Source of the DNA: Arthrobacter crystallopoietes
GTDB lineage: Bacteria > Actinomycetota > Actinomycetes > Actinomycetales > Micrococcaceae
Assembly (NCBI RefSeq): GCF_017603825.1
Contig: NZ_CP072014.1
Location: forward strand, 3,100,001 to 3,164,000
Length of the DNA stretch: 64,000 bases
Direction of reading: 5' to 3'
Below, one piece after another: positions 8,372 to 16,362 of the stretch. The stretch's first letter is position 1, and each line of letters begins with the position of its first letter. The position numbers and the translations under genes were made by a program. The notes under the pieces are model-generated. The model was given only the letters and a program-made list of their open reading frames with translations, was not told the origin of the DNA and ran no database searches.

Positions 8372-8592
8372 GTATCGACTGGTTTGCTTTTGTTATTGTC
8401 GCCGTCGCCACGCTGGTGGCTTCCATGACCGTGGTCGGGTTTTACGGGCTGGGCGTGCGTCTGCTGGCGGTAGCCACGGACGCCGCTCCAACGCGGCAGC
8501 CCGCGGTTCGGCTGGGTGCCTACGCCTGTTTTGCGGTGTGCGTTGCCGCCGTGCTGTACGGCATCTATCTGATTGTGCCTGCTTTTCACTAA
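8368..8592 (+). CDS. small two-helix membrane protein of unknown function
   Basis: A 74-residue protein with two hydrophobic stretches (about 5-33 and 48-70) joined by a short polar loop. I do not recognise a named family. Its ATG overlaps the phosphate transporter stop in an ATGA arrangement, which argues for translational coupling and perhaps a role beside the transporter. Similar small genes follow pit in related actinobacteria as far as I recall, but that is not checked here. Confidence 0.65.
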   Translation: MSIDWFAFVIVAVATLVASMTVVGFYGLGVRLLAVATDAAPTRQPAVRLGAYACFAVCVAAVLYGIYLIVPAFH

Positions 8593-8602
8593 CGAACCGG
8601 GC

Positions 8603-8608
8603 TAGCAT
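8603..8608 (+). promoter_or_regulatory. leaderless -10 element of the RibD-C reductase gene
   Basis: TAGCAT lies 6 nt upstream of the ATG at 8615, and no Shine-Dalgarno site is present. Confidence 0.5.
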
Positions 8609-8614
8609 GGGCCC

Positions 8615-9187
8615 ATGGCACGCACGCTCTACTACGTTGCAAGCTCGCTGGACGGGTACATCGCCGACGAAAACGACAAGCTGGATTGGTTGTTCCGGTT
8701 TAACGACGCCGAAGGCGTAGCAGACACCTACAAGTCCTTCATCGCCGGGATCGGCGCCATTGTCATGGGCTCCCAGACGTACAAGTTCATTCTGGACCAG
8801 GGCGGTGGCGATGCCTGGGAATACGGTCAAATGCCTACCTGGGTCTTTACGCACCACGAACTGCCGGGCATCGCCGGCGCGGACATTACCTTTGTCCGCG
8901 GAGACATCTCGCTGTTCCACGCGAACATCGTTGCCGACGCCGGAGACAAGGACGTCTGGGTGGTCGGCGGTGGTTCCCTGGCCGCACAATACCTGGATGC
9001 CGGGCTGCTGGACGAGTTGATTGTCACATACGTGCCGGTCGCCATCGGCAGGGGAAAGAGCCTGCTGCCCGTGGGGTCGGCGACGGAACCTGCCCAGCTG
9101 CTGGGATCGCGGACCCTGGGCGCCGGCATGGTGGAACTAAGCTACCGCTTCACCACTGGCGGACCCCGAACCGAAGCGGATCAGTAG
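8615..9187 (+). CDS. dihydrofolate reductase family protein (RibD C-terminal domain)
   Basis: A 190-residue NADPH-binding reductase fold. It starts with YYVASSLDGYIAD, the family's N-terminal strand and helix. It then has GAIVMGSQTY and the glycine-rich DVWVVGGGSLAAQYLDAGLLDEL nucleotide-binding region, which together span nearly the full domain. The RibD-C group includes riboflavin pathway reductases and many stand-alone enzymes of unknown substrate. True DHFR activity is not implied. It converges on the thioesterase gene with 18 nt between stops. Confidence 0.82.
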   Translation: MARTLYYVASSLDGYIADENDKLDWLFRFNDAEGVADTYKSFIAGIGAIVMGSQTYKFILDQGGGDAWEYGQMPTWVFTHHELPGIAGADITFVRGDISLFHANIVADAGDKDVWVVGGGSLAAQYLDAGLLDELIVTYVPVAIGRGKSLLPVGSATEPAQLLGSRTLGAGMVELSYRFTTGGPRTEADQ

Positions 9188-9205
9188 ACGCGGATAGTCC
9201 CTGCT

Positions 9206-9688
9206 TTAAGCGTGGTCCCGGATCATGTTGGTGATGCGGGCGGTGGAAAGCCTGCGCCCCTGGTCATCGGTCATAACCACTTCGTGGACCGTCAGCGTCC
9301 GGCCCAGATGGATGGCGGTGGCCGTACCGGTCACCAGCCCCGCGGCCGCGGCACGGTGATGGGTAGCACTGACCTCGATGCCCAGCGCGTGCCGGTCAGG
9401 TCCGGCGTGGATGGCAGCGGCGAAGGAGCCTAGGGTTTCCGCCATCACCGTATGCGCGCCCCCGTGCAGAATCCCGGCCACCTGCGTATTGCCCTCGACC
9501 GGCATGGTGGCCACCATCCGCTCGGCGCTCATGTGCGAAAAAACGATCCCCATTTTCACTACCAAGGCACCAACGCCCATATGCCGCAGCCACGGACGCA
9601 GCTCCACTGGCACCCCTGCGGAAACCAGCTCGTCAGTCAAGTCCGGTGCTGCCGCCGGCACCGCTTCCGGTGTGAAATTGTCGCTCAT
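9206..9688 (-). CDS. hotdog-fold thioesterase (PaaI-like)
   Basis: A 160-residue hotdog-fold protein. The central helix begins with the signature GILHGGAHTVMAETLGS (about 86-102), where the HGG motif and the acidic residue in the helix correspond to the PaaI/YbdB acyl-CoA thioesterase active site. The start at 9688 is favoured because it leaves room for the divergent polA gene, whose promoter sits in the 19-nt gap. An in-frame ATG at 9829 would run through the polA start. The natural acyl-CoA substrate is unknown. Confidence 0.8.
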   Translation of the reverse strand: MSDNFTPEAVPAAAPDLTDELVSAGVPVELRPWLRHMGVGALVVKMGIVFSHMSAERMVATMPVEGNTQVAGILHGGAHTVMAETLGSFAAAIHAGPDRHALGIEVSATHHRAAAAGLVTGTATAIHLGRTLTVHEVVMTDDQGRRLSTARITNMIRDHA

Positions 9689-9694
9689 GGGAAC

Positions 9695-9700
9695 TAGGCT
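9695..9700 (+). promoter_or_regulatory. leaderless -10 element of polA
   Basis: TAGGCT is followed after 7 nt by the GTG at 9708, with no ribosome-binding site between. It lies in the 19-nt gap between the divergent thioesterase and polA. Confidence 0.6.
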
Positions 9701-9707
9701 GGCACCT

Positions 9708-12458
9708 GTGAGTGAAACTAACAAACCGGTGTCCCCGGCCGGCGATACGCTGACGGCCACGGCTGCAGCCCTTGAAGAAAATTCCAGCCAGGAACGAAAG
9801 CGGCTGCTGGTCATCGACGGCCATTCCATGGCGTTCCGGGCGTTCTACGCCCTGCCGGCGGACAAATTCTCCACCGATACCGGGCAGCACACCAACGCTG
9901 TGTACGGTTTCACCTCGATGCTGCTGGTCATGATCCGCGAGCACAAGCCGACGCATGTGGCGGTGGCCTTCGACCTTGACACCCCGACGTTCCGGGACCA
10001 GGAGTACAGCGAGTACAAGGGCGGCCGGAGCAAGACTCCGCAGGAATTCCACGGCCAGGTGGACCTGATCATCAAGCTCATGGAGGCCATGCGGATCCCC
10101 ACCATCTCCATGGACGGCTTCGAGGCCGATGACATCATCGCCACCCTTGCCACCCAGGGCGAAGCGGCCGGCTGGGATGTGCTGGTGGTCTCCGGCGACC
10201 GGGATGCGTTCCAGCTCATCACGGACAACGTGACCGTGCTCTATCCGAAGAAGGGCATCAGCGACATCCCGCCCATGGATGCCGCGGCCGTGGAGGCCAA
10301 GTACTTCGTTTCCCCGTCCCGCTACTCGGATCTGGCGGCGCTCGTCGGCGAGACCGCGGACAATCTCCCCGGCGTACCGGGCGTGGGTCCAAAGACGGCC
10401 GCTAAATGGATCAACCAGTATGGCGGGCTGGACGGCATCCTGGAGAACCTGGATGCCATCGGCGGCAAGGTCGGTGAAGCGCTCCGGGCCAATGTCGAGG
10501 AGGTCAAGCGCAACCGCCGGCTCAACCACCTGCTCAGGGACATGGACCTGCCGGTCAACCTGGAAACCATGCTTCTGCAGCAGCCGGACCGGGATGCCAT
10601 CGAGGAACTCTTCGATGCCCTCCAGTTCAACACACTGCGCAAGCGGCTGATCGACACCTTTGGCGGCGAAGAGCAGGAGGAGGACACCGAGGTCCACGCA
10701 CCGCAGCACGTGGTTTTGACAAGCGAGAAGGAACTGGATGACTGGCTGGACAGCACCAACCAGCTCCCGGTTGCCGTGCAACTGGTCACCGAGCAAACCA
10801 CCGCAGGGGACGACGCCGTGGGGCTGGCCTTGGTGAGTCCCTCTGCTGCCGCTTACGTTGCCTTTGAAGGCCTCGACGCCGACGCCGAGCGCCGGCTCGC
10901 CGAGTGGCTGGAGGATCTGGATGCGCCCAAGGTGATCCACGATTTCAAGTCGGCCTACAAGCTGCTCTCCGTCCGTGGCCTTGAACTGGCGGGCGTCATT
11001 GATGACACGGCGATCTCCGCATACCTGATCCAGCCGGACCGCCGCAATTATGATCTGGCCGACCTGGCGCAGTACCACTTGAAGCTGTCGGTAGCGTCGG
11101 CGGCAGCGTCCGGTGGCGGCCAACTGGAGCTGAGCCTTGGCGAAGACGACGTGGCGGCTCCAGCCGTCGCAAAAGCATTCGCCTCGCTGGAACTGAGCGA
11201 ACACTTTGCCGGCCAGCTCATCGAGCGCGGCGCGAACCAATTGCTGGCCGGGCTGGACCTGCCGCTGTCGTGGGTGCTTGCCCGGATGGAGCTGGACGGT
11301 ATCGCCGTCGCCGTAGACAAGCTGGACGGCCTGCTGGACGGCTTCAGCTCCACCATCAATGCTGCCAGTTCGGAAGCTTTCCGGATCATCGGCAAGGAGA
11401 TCAATCTCGGTTCGCCGAAGCAGCTCCAGACCGTCCTGTTTGACGAGCTGGAACTGCCCAAGACGAAGAAGATCAAGACGGGTTATTCCACGGACGCGGA
11501 CGCGCTGAACGATCTGATCGCCAAAACGCAGCATCCGTTCCTGGTGCAGCTGCTCGCTTACCGGGATGCCAGCAAACTCAAGCAGACGGTCGAAGGGCTG
11601 AAAAAGTCCGTGGCGGAGGACGGCCGTATCCACACCACGTACGCGCAGACGGTGGCGGCCACCGGGCGCCTGTCGTCGAACAACCCGAACCTGCAGAACA
11701 TCCCTGTCCGTTCCGAAGAAGGCCGCCGCATCCGCGAAGTCTTCATCGTGGGCGAGGGCTACGAAACGCTGCTCACGGCGGACTACTCGCAGATCGAAAT
11801 GCGCATCATGGCGCACCTCTCCGGCGACGAGGGACTGATCCAGGCCTTCCGCCAGGGCGAGGACCTGCACAGGTTCGTCGGCGCCCACATCTTTGGCGTG
11901 GCCCCGGAAGAGGTCACCAGCGAGATGCGCGCCAAGGTGAAGGCGATGTCCTACGGCCTCGTGTACGGCCTGAGCTCCTTCGGGCTGTCCAAACAGCTGA
12001 AGATTTCGGTTGACGAGGCACGGACGCTGATGAAGGACTACTTCGCGCGGTTCGGCGCCGTCCGGGACTACCTGCGCGGCATCGTCGAGCAGGCACGCAA
12101 GGACGGTTTTACCTCCACGATTGAAGGCCGCCGCCGCTACCTGCCGGACCTGAACAGCGACAACCGCCAGTTGCGCGAAATGTCGGAACGCGCCGCCCTG
12201 AATGCGCCCATCCAGGGCTCGGCAGCGGACATCATCAAGAAGGCCATGCTCGGTGTCGATGCCGGGCTCAGAGCCCACAAGCTGTCGTCAAGGATGCTGC
12301 TGCAGGTGCATGACGAATTGGTGCTCGAGGTCGCCCCGGGGGAGCGCCAGATTGTGGAGAAGCTGGTGCGGGAGCAGATGGCGGCAGCAGCAGAGCTGAC
12401 TGTTCCGTTGGACGTGTCGGTCGGAGTCGGCAGCAACTGGAACGAAGCCGGCCACTGA
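9708..12458 (+). CDS. polA: DNA polymerase I
   Basis: A 916-residue family A polymerase that fills gaps in Okazaki fragment processing and excision repair. The N-terminal 5' nuclease domain (about 30-330) has LLVIDGHSMAFRAFYAL, GFEADDIIATL and VSGDRDAFQL. The polymerase domain carries motif A (TADYSQIEMRI), motif B (KAMSYGLVYGLSSFG) and motif C (VHDELV, near 867). The middle domain lacks the DxE exonuclease pair: the strand reads PVAVQLVTEQ. Proofreading is therefore probably absent, as in mycobacterial Pol I. The GTG at 9708 follows a leaderless -10; ATG 9687 is an in-frame alternative that would overlap the divergent thioesterase start. Confidence 0.95.
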   Translation: MSETNKPVSPAGDTLTATAAALEENSSQERKRLLVIDGHSMAFRAFYALPADKFSTDTGQHTNAVYGFTSMLLVMIREHKPTHVAVAFDLDTPTFRDQEYSEYKGGRSKTPQEFHGQVDLIIKLMEAMRIPTISMDGFEADDIIATLATQGEAAGWDVLVVSGDRDAFQLITDNVTVLYPKKGISDIPPMDAAAVEAKYFVSPSRYSDLAALVGETADNLPGVPGVGPKTAAKWINQYGGLDGILENLDAIGGKVGEALRANVEEVKRNRRLNHLLRDMDLPVNLETMLLQQPDRDAIEELFDALQFNTLRKRLIDTFGGEEQEEDTEVHAPQHVVLTSEKELDDWLDSTNQLPVAVQLVTEQTTAGDDAVGLALVSPSAAAYVAFEGLDADAERRLAEWLEDLDAPKVIHDFKSAYKLLSVRGLELAGVIDDTAISAYLIQPDRRNYDLADLAQYHLKLSVASAAASGGGQLELSLGEDDVAAPAVAKAFASLELSEHFAGQLIERGANQLLAGLDLPLSWVLARMELDGIAVAVDKLDGLLDGFSSTINAASSEAFRIIGKEINLGSPKQLQTVLFDELELPKTKKIKTGYSTDADALNDLIAKTQHPFLVQLLAYRDASKLKQTVEGLKKSVAEDGRIHTTYAQTVAATGRLSSNNPNLQNIPVRSEEGRRIREVFIVGEGYETLLTADYSQIEMRIMAHLSGDEGLIQAFRQGEDLHRFVGAHIFGVAPEEVTSEMRAKVKAMSYGLVYGLSSFGLSKQLKISVDEARTLMKDYFARFGAVRDYLRGIVEQARKDGFTSTIEGRRRYLPDLNSDNRQLREMSERAALNAPIQGSAADIIKKAMLGVDAGLRAHKLSSRMLLQVHDELVLEVAPGERQIVEKLVREQMAAAAELTVPLDVSVGVGSNWNEAGH

Positions 12459-12466
12459 TCCGGATG

Positions 12467-12497
12467 GCTGAAGCCGGCCGCTTGGGCCGGCTTCAGC
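12467..12497 (+). terminator. polA downstream hairpin
   Basis: Thirteen-bp perfect arms (GCTGAAGCCGGCC and its complement) enclose a 5-nt loop, 8 nt after the polA stop. There is no T-tract. A second small hairpin (GGTGCT/AGCACC, 12498-12512) follows directly. Tandem T-less hairpins are common terminators in high-GC actinobacteria. Confidence 0.65.
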
Positions 12498-12605
12498 GGT
12501 GCTGTCAGCACCGGCCCGACAGGGGCTGCGGCTCTCATATTTGTCTCATTTACTGGCGGTAGGGTTTCGCTGATCGTTGAAGCCGGCCATGCCAGGAGAA
12601 TTCAA

Positions 12606-13286
12606 TTGCTTTTCGGCCAACAGCCACCTGCCCGCACGGCCGTCCGCTTACTTCTGCTGGCTACAGGCCTGATCATGGCGCTGTTCGCAGCCGTGTTCGC
12701 CCTCCACTACGTGGTCCCACTGGAGGAAGCGAAGGAATTCGTGGACATCGGCGCCGAGGCCAACCTGCCTACCTGGTGGAACTCAGCGCTGCTGTTCCTG
12801 GTAACCGCGCTGGCGGCAACCTCCGCGCTGGCTGCGGACGGCAGGACACGCTTCTCCTGGACAGTAATTGCGGCGGCGGCCGCCTACCTGAGCCTCGACG
12901 AAGCAGCCCGGCTGCACGAGCGGCTCGCCCGGCCGCTCCTCGCCGCAGGGTTGGACACCCCGACCTACCCCTGGCTCGTGCTCGGGGCGGTCGTTGGGAT
13001 TGCCGGCGCCATTGTGCTGTTCTTCGCCGGGCGGTCGTTGCCGCGGGAAACGGGACGGCGCCTCGCCGTGGGGCTGGGCTGCTACGGTGCGGGCGCACTG
13101 GGTGTCGAAGCGTTCAACGGCTGGATCCGTCAGAACGGCCCCGATTACGTCTTCTCCGCGGGGTTGATCCTGGAGGAAGGTCTGGAGATGTTGGGCTGCA
13201 TCATCGCTGCCGGCGCCATCGCTGATTGCCTCGCGGGGCGGCTGCAACGGTCCCAGGATCTGGTGGAAGCCGAGAATGCCCACTAG
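12606..13286 (+). CDS. integral membrane protein of unknown function
   Basis: A 226-residue protein with about five or six hydrophobic segments and a hydrophilic C-terminus; no named family is recognised. Several polar residues occur in conserved-looking loops: LSLDEAARLHERL (about 95-107), an EAFNGWIRQ segment and an EEGLEML segment. Glu/His-rich helix starts of this kind suggest a buried charged or metal site, but that is speculation. The start is TTG at 12606, chosen because AGGAG lies exactly 7 nt upstream and no ATG or GTG fits as well. The Eis-like gene starts 12 nt after its stop. Confidence 0.65.
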   Translation: MLFGQQPPARTAVRLLLLATGLIMALFAAVFALHYVVPLEEAKEFVDIGAEANLPTWWNSALLFLVTALAATSALAADGRTRFSWTVIAAAAAYLSLDEAARLHERLARPLLAAGLDTPTYPWLVLGAVVGIAGAIVLFFAGRSLPRETGRRLAVGLGCYGAGALGVEAFNGWIRQNGPDYVFSAGLILEEGLEMLGCIIAAGAIADCLAGRLQRSQDLVEAENAH

Positions 13287-13289
13287 GCT
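13284..13289 (+). promoter_or_regulatory. leaderless -10 element of the Eis-type acetyltransferase gene
   Basis: TAGGCT overlaps the stop codon of the preceding gene and stands 8 nt before the GTG at 13298, one or two nt farther than in most cases here. Confidence 0.45.
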
Positions 13290-13297
13290 CGAAGACC

Positions 13298-14608
13298 GTG
13301 GACACCAACGCGGCTACCGCATCCTCGACTCTGCGGATTGAACAGTTCCCAGCGGATACTGAGGGCGGCATTCCCTCGTCCCGCTTCCAAGGCTGGTTCG
13401 ACGCCGTCGACGCAGGTTTCCATGAAAGTTCTCCCGATGCGGCGCACCTAGCCGAATATGCGAAGGGCTACGCTGCGGACAACCGCGTGTTGTGGGGAGT
13501 TTACGACGACGAGCCCCGCCCCGGCGTGTGGAGTCCCGATATCCCGGTGGCCACGTACGCCACTATGGTCAACAGCATGAATGTCGGCGGCGGCCGCCTG
13601 CTCGATGCCCACCAGATCACCGCCGTGACGGTCCGGCCCACCCACCGCCGGCGCGGACTGTTACGCCGCCTGATCACCAGCGATCTCGAACAGGCTGCCC
13701 GCTCCGGTCTGGGCATCGCCGCACTCACCGCATCCGAAGCGACGATCTACGGGCGCTTTGGTTTCGGGGCAGCAACTTTTACCCGCGAGGTGGAGGTGGA
13801 CGTCCAGGAGCGTTTCGGCCTCCGGACGCCGCCGGCCGGAACGGTCGAGATGGCGGACCCGGCCTCCCTGCAGCAGCTCGGGCCCGAGATCTTTGCCCGG
13901 TTCCACGCGAGTACTCCAGGTTCGGTGGCCCGGCAGTATGCCTATGCGAAGAGAATCTCGGGCCGATGGGGGCACGACAAACCGGAACCAGACAAATCGA
14001 TCCGGGCGGCCGTTCACTACGACAGCAGCCGAACTCCCCAGGGGTACGTGAGCTACCGGTTCGCCGGTTGGTCCAAGGAACCGTACACGATGAAGGTCGT
14101 GGATCTGGTAGCAGCCACCGGGGAAAGCTACCGGGAACTGTGGCGGTATCTGGGCTCCATCGACCTGGTGCAGCGCATCAGCTGGTCCCTTGCCCCGGTG
14201 GAGGATCCGTTGCCGTGGGCGCTGCAGGACGGCCGGGGATACGCGGCCAAATCAGCCGAAGACGTGCTCTGGCTACGTATTCTGGATCCGGTCCATGCGT
14301 TCCAAGCGCGTCATTACGACGGTGAGGGCCGCCTCGCGCTGGAGATTGTTGATCCGCTCGGGCTGGCTGCAGGGCGGTTCTTGCTGGAGGCCGCCGGCGG
14401 AAAGGCACGGGTGCATCCACTGGCACCGGACGACGCGGTGGATCTGAGCGTTGACGTCGATGTGCTGGGTTCGCTCTACCTCGGCGGCGTCAGGGCCGGA
14501 ACCCTCGCAGCCGCCGGCAGGCTGCCCGGTGCAACGGAGGACGCCATCGGAAAGCTTGAGCGGATTTTCACCACCAGGGCACAGCCGTACTGCATCACGC
14601 ACTTCTGA
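13298..14608 (+). CDS. GNAT family N-acetyltransferase, Eis type
   Basis: A 436-residue protein with the tripartite Eis architecture: an N-terminal GNAT domain with the acetyl-CoA loop VRPTHRRRGLLRRL (112-125), a second degenerate GNAT domain and a C-terminal sterol-carrier-like domain. Tyr151 in IYGRFGFG corresponds to the catalytic Tyr of mycobacterial Eis. The chain ends in Phe, whose C-terminal carboxylate acts in Eis catalysis. Eis enzymes acetylate amines, including aminoglycosides, at several positions, but the natural substrate here is unknown. The GTG start follows a -10-like hexamer and no Shine-Dalgarno site. An ATG at 13226 in the same frame would overlap the upstream gene by 61 nt. 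Confidence 0.85.
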   Translation: MDTNAATASSTLRIEQFPADTEGGIPSSRFQGWFDAVDAGFHESSPDAAHLAEYAKGYAADNRVLWGVYDDEPRPGVWSPDIPVATYATMVNSMNVGGGRLLDAHQITAVTVRPTHRRRGLLRRLITSDLEQAARSGLGIAALTASEATIYGRFGFGAATFTREVEVDVQERFGLRTPPAGTVEMADPASLQQLGPEIFARFHASTPGSVARQYAYAKRISGRWGHDKPEPDKSIRAAVHYDSSRTPQGYVSYRFAGWSKEPYTMKVVDLVAATGESYRELWRYLGSIDLVQRISWSLAPVEDPLPWALQDGRGYAAKSAEDVLWLRILDPVHAFQARHYDGEGRLALEIVDPLGLAAGRFLLEAAGGKARVHPLAPDDAVDLSVDVDVLGSLYLGGVRAGTLAAAGRLPGATEDAIGKLERIFTTRAQPYCITHF

Positions 14609-14616
14609 GTAGCGCT

Positions 14617-14646
14617 TTGACCACAGTTGGCCCAAGCGGCTAGACT
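14617..14646 (+). promoter_or_regulatory. rpsA promoter
   Basis: A TTGACC -35 (14617-14622), an 18-bp spacer and a TAGACT -10 (14641-14646) form one of the best sigma70-type promoters in the window. The leader to the ATG at 14801 would be about 145-150 nt, long enough for control of translation. I see an 8-bp GCGTACGC palindrome near 14665 but no known motif. Confidence 0.65.
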
Positions 14647-14800
14647 TATCGGGCGCGTAATGCGTACGCACTACCCTTTTATTAAAGTCCACCTCCGGAC
14701 GGTCAAAAACCGCAAGGCTGCAGCTATTTTGTGCTGGTGCCGAACGTGGAGTCAAACCGTCCGGAACTAAGAAATCTATCCACATCGGAGCCCCTACTAC

Positions 14801-16282
14801 ATGACCATCACCTCCACCGAGAAGCCCGGTACCCCTCAGGTCGCCATCAACGACATTGGTACCGCCGAAGACTTCCTCGCTGCCGTCGACGCCACCATCA
14901 AGTACTTCAATGACGGTGATCTCGTCGAAGGTACCGTCGTCAAGGTTGACCGCGATGAAGTTCTGCTCGACATCGGTTACAAGACCGAAGGTGTCATCCC
15001 GTCCCGCGAGCTTTCCATCAAGCACGACGTTGATCCCGGCGAAGTTGTCGCCGTAGGCGATCAGGTTGAAGCCCTTGTCCTGACAAAGGAAGACAAGGAA
15101 GGCCGCCTCATTCTCTCCAAGAAGCGTGCTCAGTACGAGCGTGCCTGGGGTGACATCGAGAAGGTCAAGGAAGAGGACGGCGTCGTCACCGGTACCGTCA
15201 TCGAGGTCGTCAAGGGTGGTCTTATCCTCGACATCGGCCTGCGCGGCTTCCTGCCCGCCTCCCTCGTCGAGATGCGCCGTGTGCGCGACCTGGCTCCGTA
15301 CATCGGCCAGAAGATCGAAGCCAAAATCATCGAGCTGGACAAGAACCGCAACAACGTGGTGCTCTCCCGCCGTGCATGGCTCGAGCAGACCCAGTCCGAG
15401 GTCCGCTCCACCTTCCTCAACAAGCTGGAAAAGGGCCAGATCCGTCCGGGCGTCGTTTCCTCCATCGTCAACTTCGGTGCATTCGTGGACCTGGGCGGCG
15501 TCGACGGTCTGGTTCACGTCTCCGAGCTGTCCTGGAAGCACATCGACCACCCCTCCGAGGTTGTCGAAGTTGGCCAGGAAGTCACCGTCGAGGTTCTGGA
15601 AGTCGACCTGGACCGCGAGCGTGTCTCCCTGTCGCTGAAGGCCACCCAGGAAGATCCGTGGCAGACCTTCGCCCGCACCCACGCCCTTGGGCAGGTTGTT
15701 CCGGGTAAGGTCACCAAGCTGGTTCCGTTCGGTGCGTTCGTCCGCGTTGAAGACGGCATTGAAGGTCTGGTCCACATCTCCGAGCTGGCCGTCCGCCACG
15801 TTGAGCTGGCCGAGCAGGTTGTCTCCGTTGGCGACGAGCTGTTCGTCAAGGTCATCGACATCGACCTCGAGCGCCGCCGCATCTCCCTCAGCCTCAAGCA
15901 GGCCAACGAGGGCGTTGACCCGGAGGGTACCGAGTTCGACCCGGCCCTGTACGGTATGGCTGCCGAGTACGACGAAGAGGGCAACTACAAGTACCCGGAG
16001 GGCTTCGATCCGGAGTCCAACGAGTGGCTTGAGGGTTACGAGACCCAGCGTGCCGCTTGGGAGCAGCAGTACGCTGATGCCCAGTCCCGTTGGGAATCGC
16101 ACAAGAAGCAGGTTGCCCAGCACCTGCAGGAAGACACCCAGGCTACTTCCGAGACCGGCGAATCCGCTGCAACCAGCTACTCCTCTGAGCCCGCTCAGAC
16201 GGAGACCGCCAGCACCGGTGGCGGAACGCTCGCTTCGGATGAGGCCCTCGCCGCACTGCGCGAGAAGCTTACCGGCAACTAA
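14801..16282 (+). CDS. rpsA: 30S ribosomal protein S1
   Basis: A 493-residue protein with four S1 RNA-binding domains at roughly 38-106, 125-190, 208-277 and 293-363. Each has the OB-fold pattern, for example GTVVKVDRDEVLLDIGYKTEG in the first and NFGAFVDLGGVDGLVHVSEL in the third. The tail from about 380 is acidic, then rich in Gln, Ser and Thr. The four-domain form is usual for actinobacteria, whereas E. coli has six. It binds mRNA on the 30S subunit. Codon use is strongly biased to C-ending codons and favoured GTT/GGT, as expected for a highly expressed gene. A strong promoter and a perfect terminator frame it as a single-gene unit. Confidence 0.96.
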   Translation: MTITSTEKPGTPQVAINDIGTAEDFLAAVDATIKYFNDGDLVEGTVVKVDRDEVLLDIGYKTEGVIPSRELSIKHDVDPGEVVAVGDQVEALVLTKEDKEGRLILSKKRAQYERAWGDIEKVKEEDGVVTGTVIEVVKGGLILDIGLRGFLPASLVEMRRVRDLAPYIGQKIEAKIIELDKNRNNVVLSRRAWLEQTQSEVRSTFLNKLEKGQIRPGVVSSIVNFGAFVDLGGVDGLVHVSELSWKHIDHPSEVVEVGQEVTVEVLEVDLDRERVSLSLKATQEDPWQTFARTHALGQVVPGKVTKLVPFGAFVRVEDGIEGLVHISELAVRHVELAEQVVSVGDELFVKVIDIDLERRRISLSLKQANEGVDPEGTEFDPALYGMAAEYDEEGNYKYPEGFDPESNEWLEGYETQRAAWEQQYADAQSRWESHKKQVAQHLQEDTQATSETGESAATSYSSEPAQTETASTGGGTLASDEALAALREKLTGN

Positions 16283-16304
16283 TTCCGCCTGCCCTAACGG
16301 GTAA

Positions 16305-16350
16305 GCAGACAAAAGAACCCCTGTCCTCGGACAGGGGTTCTTTTGTCTGC
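16305..16350. terminator. bidirectional terminator between rpsA and the methyltransferase gene
   Basis: A perfect inverted repeat with 22-bp arms (GCAGACAAAAGAACCCCTGT plus CC, and its complement) and a 2-nt centre. On each strand the GC-rich stem is followed by TTCTTTT, so it should end rpsA transcripts on the plus strand and methyltransferase transcripts on the minus strand. Confidence 0.9.
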
Positions 16351-16362
16351 CGAACACCTCCT

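Noticed and set aside
9633-12278. 881-codon open frame on the minus strand across polA
   Set aside because: It is antisense to a clear polA with intact polymerase motifs. Long antisense frames are expected from third-position GC bias, and the translation shows no family motif.
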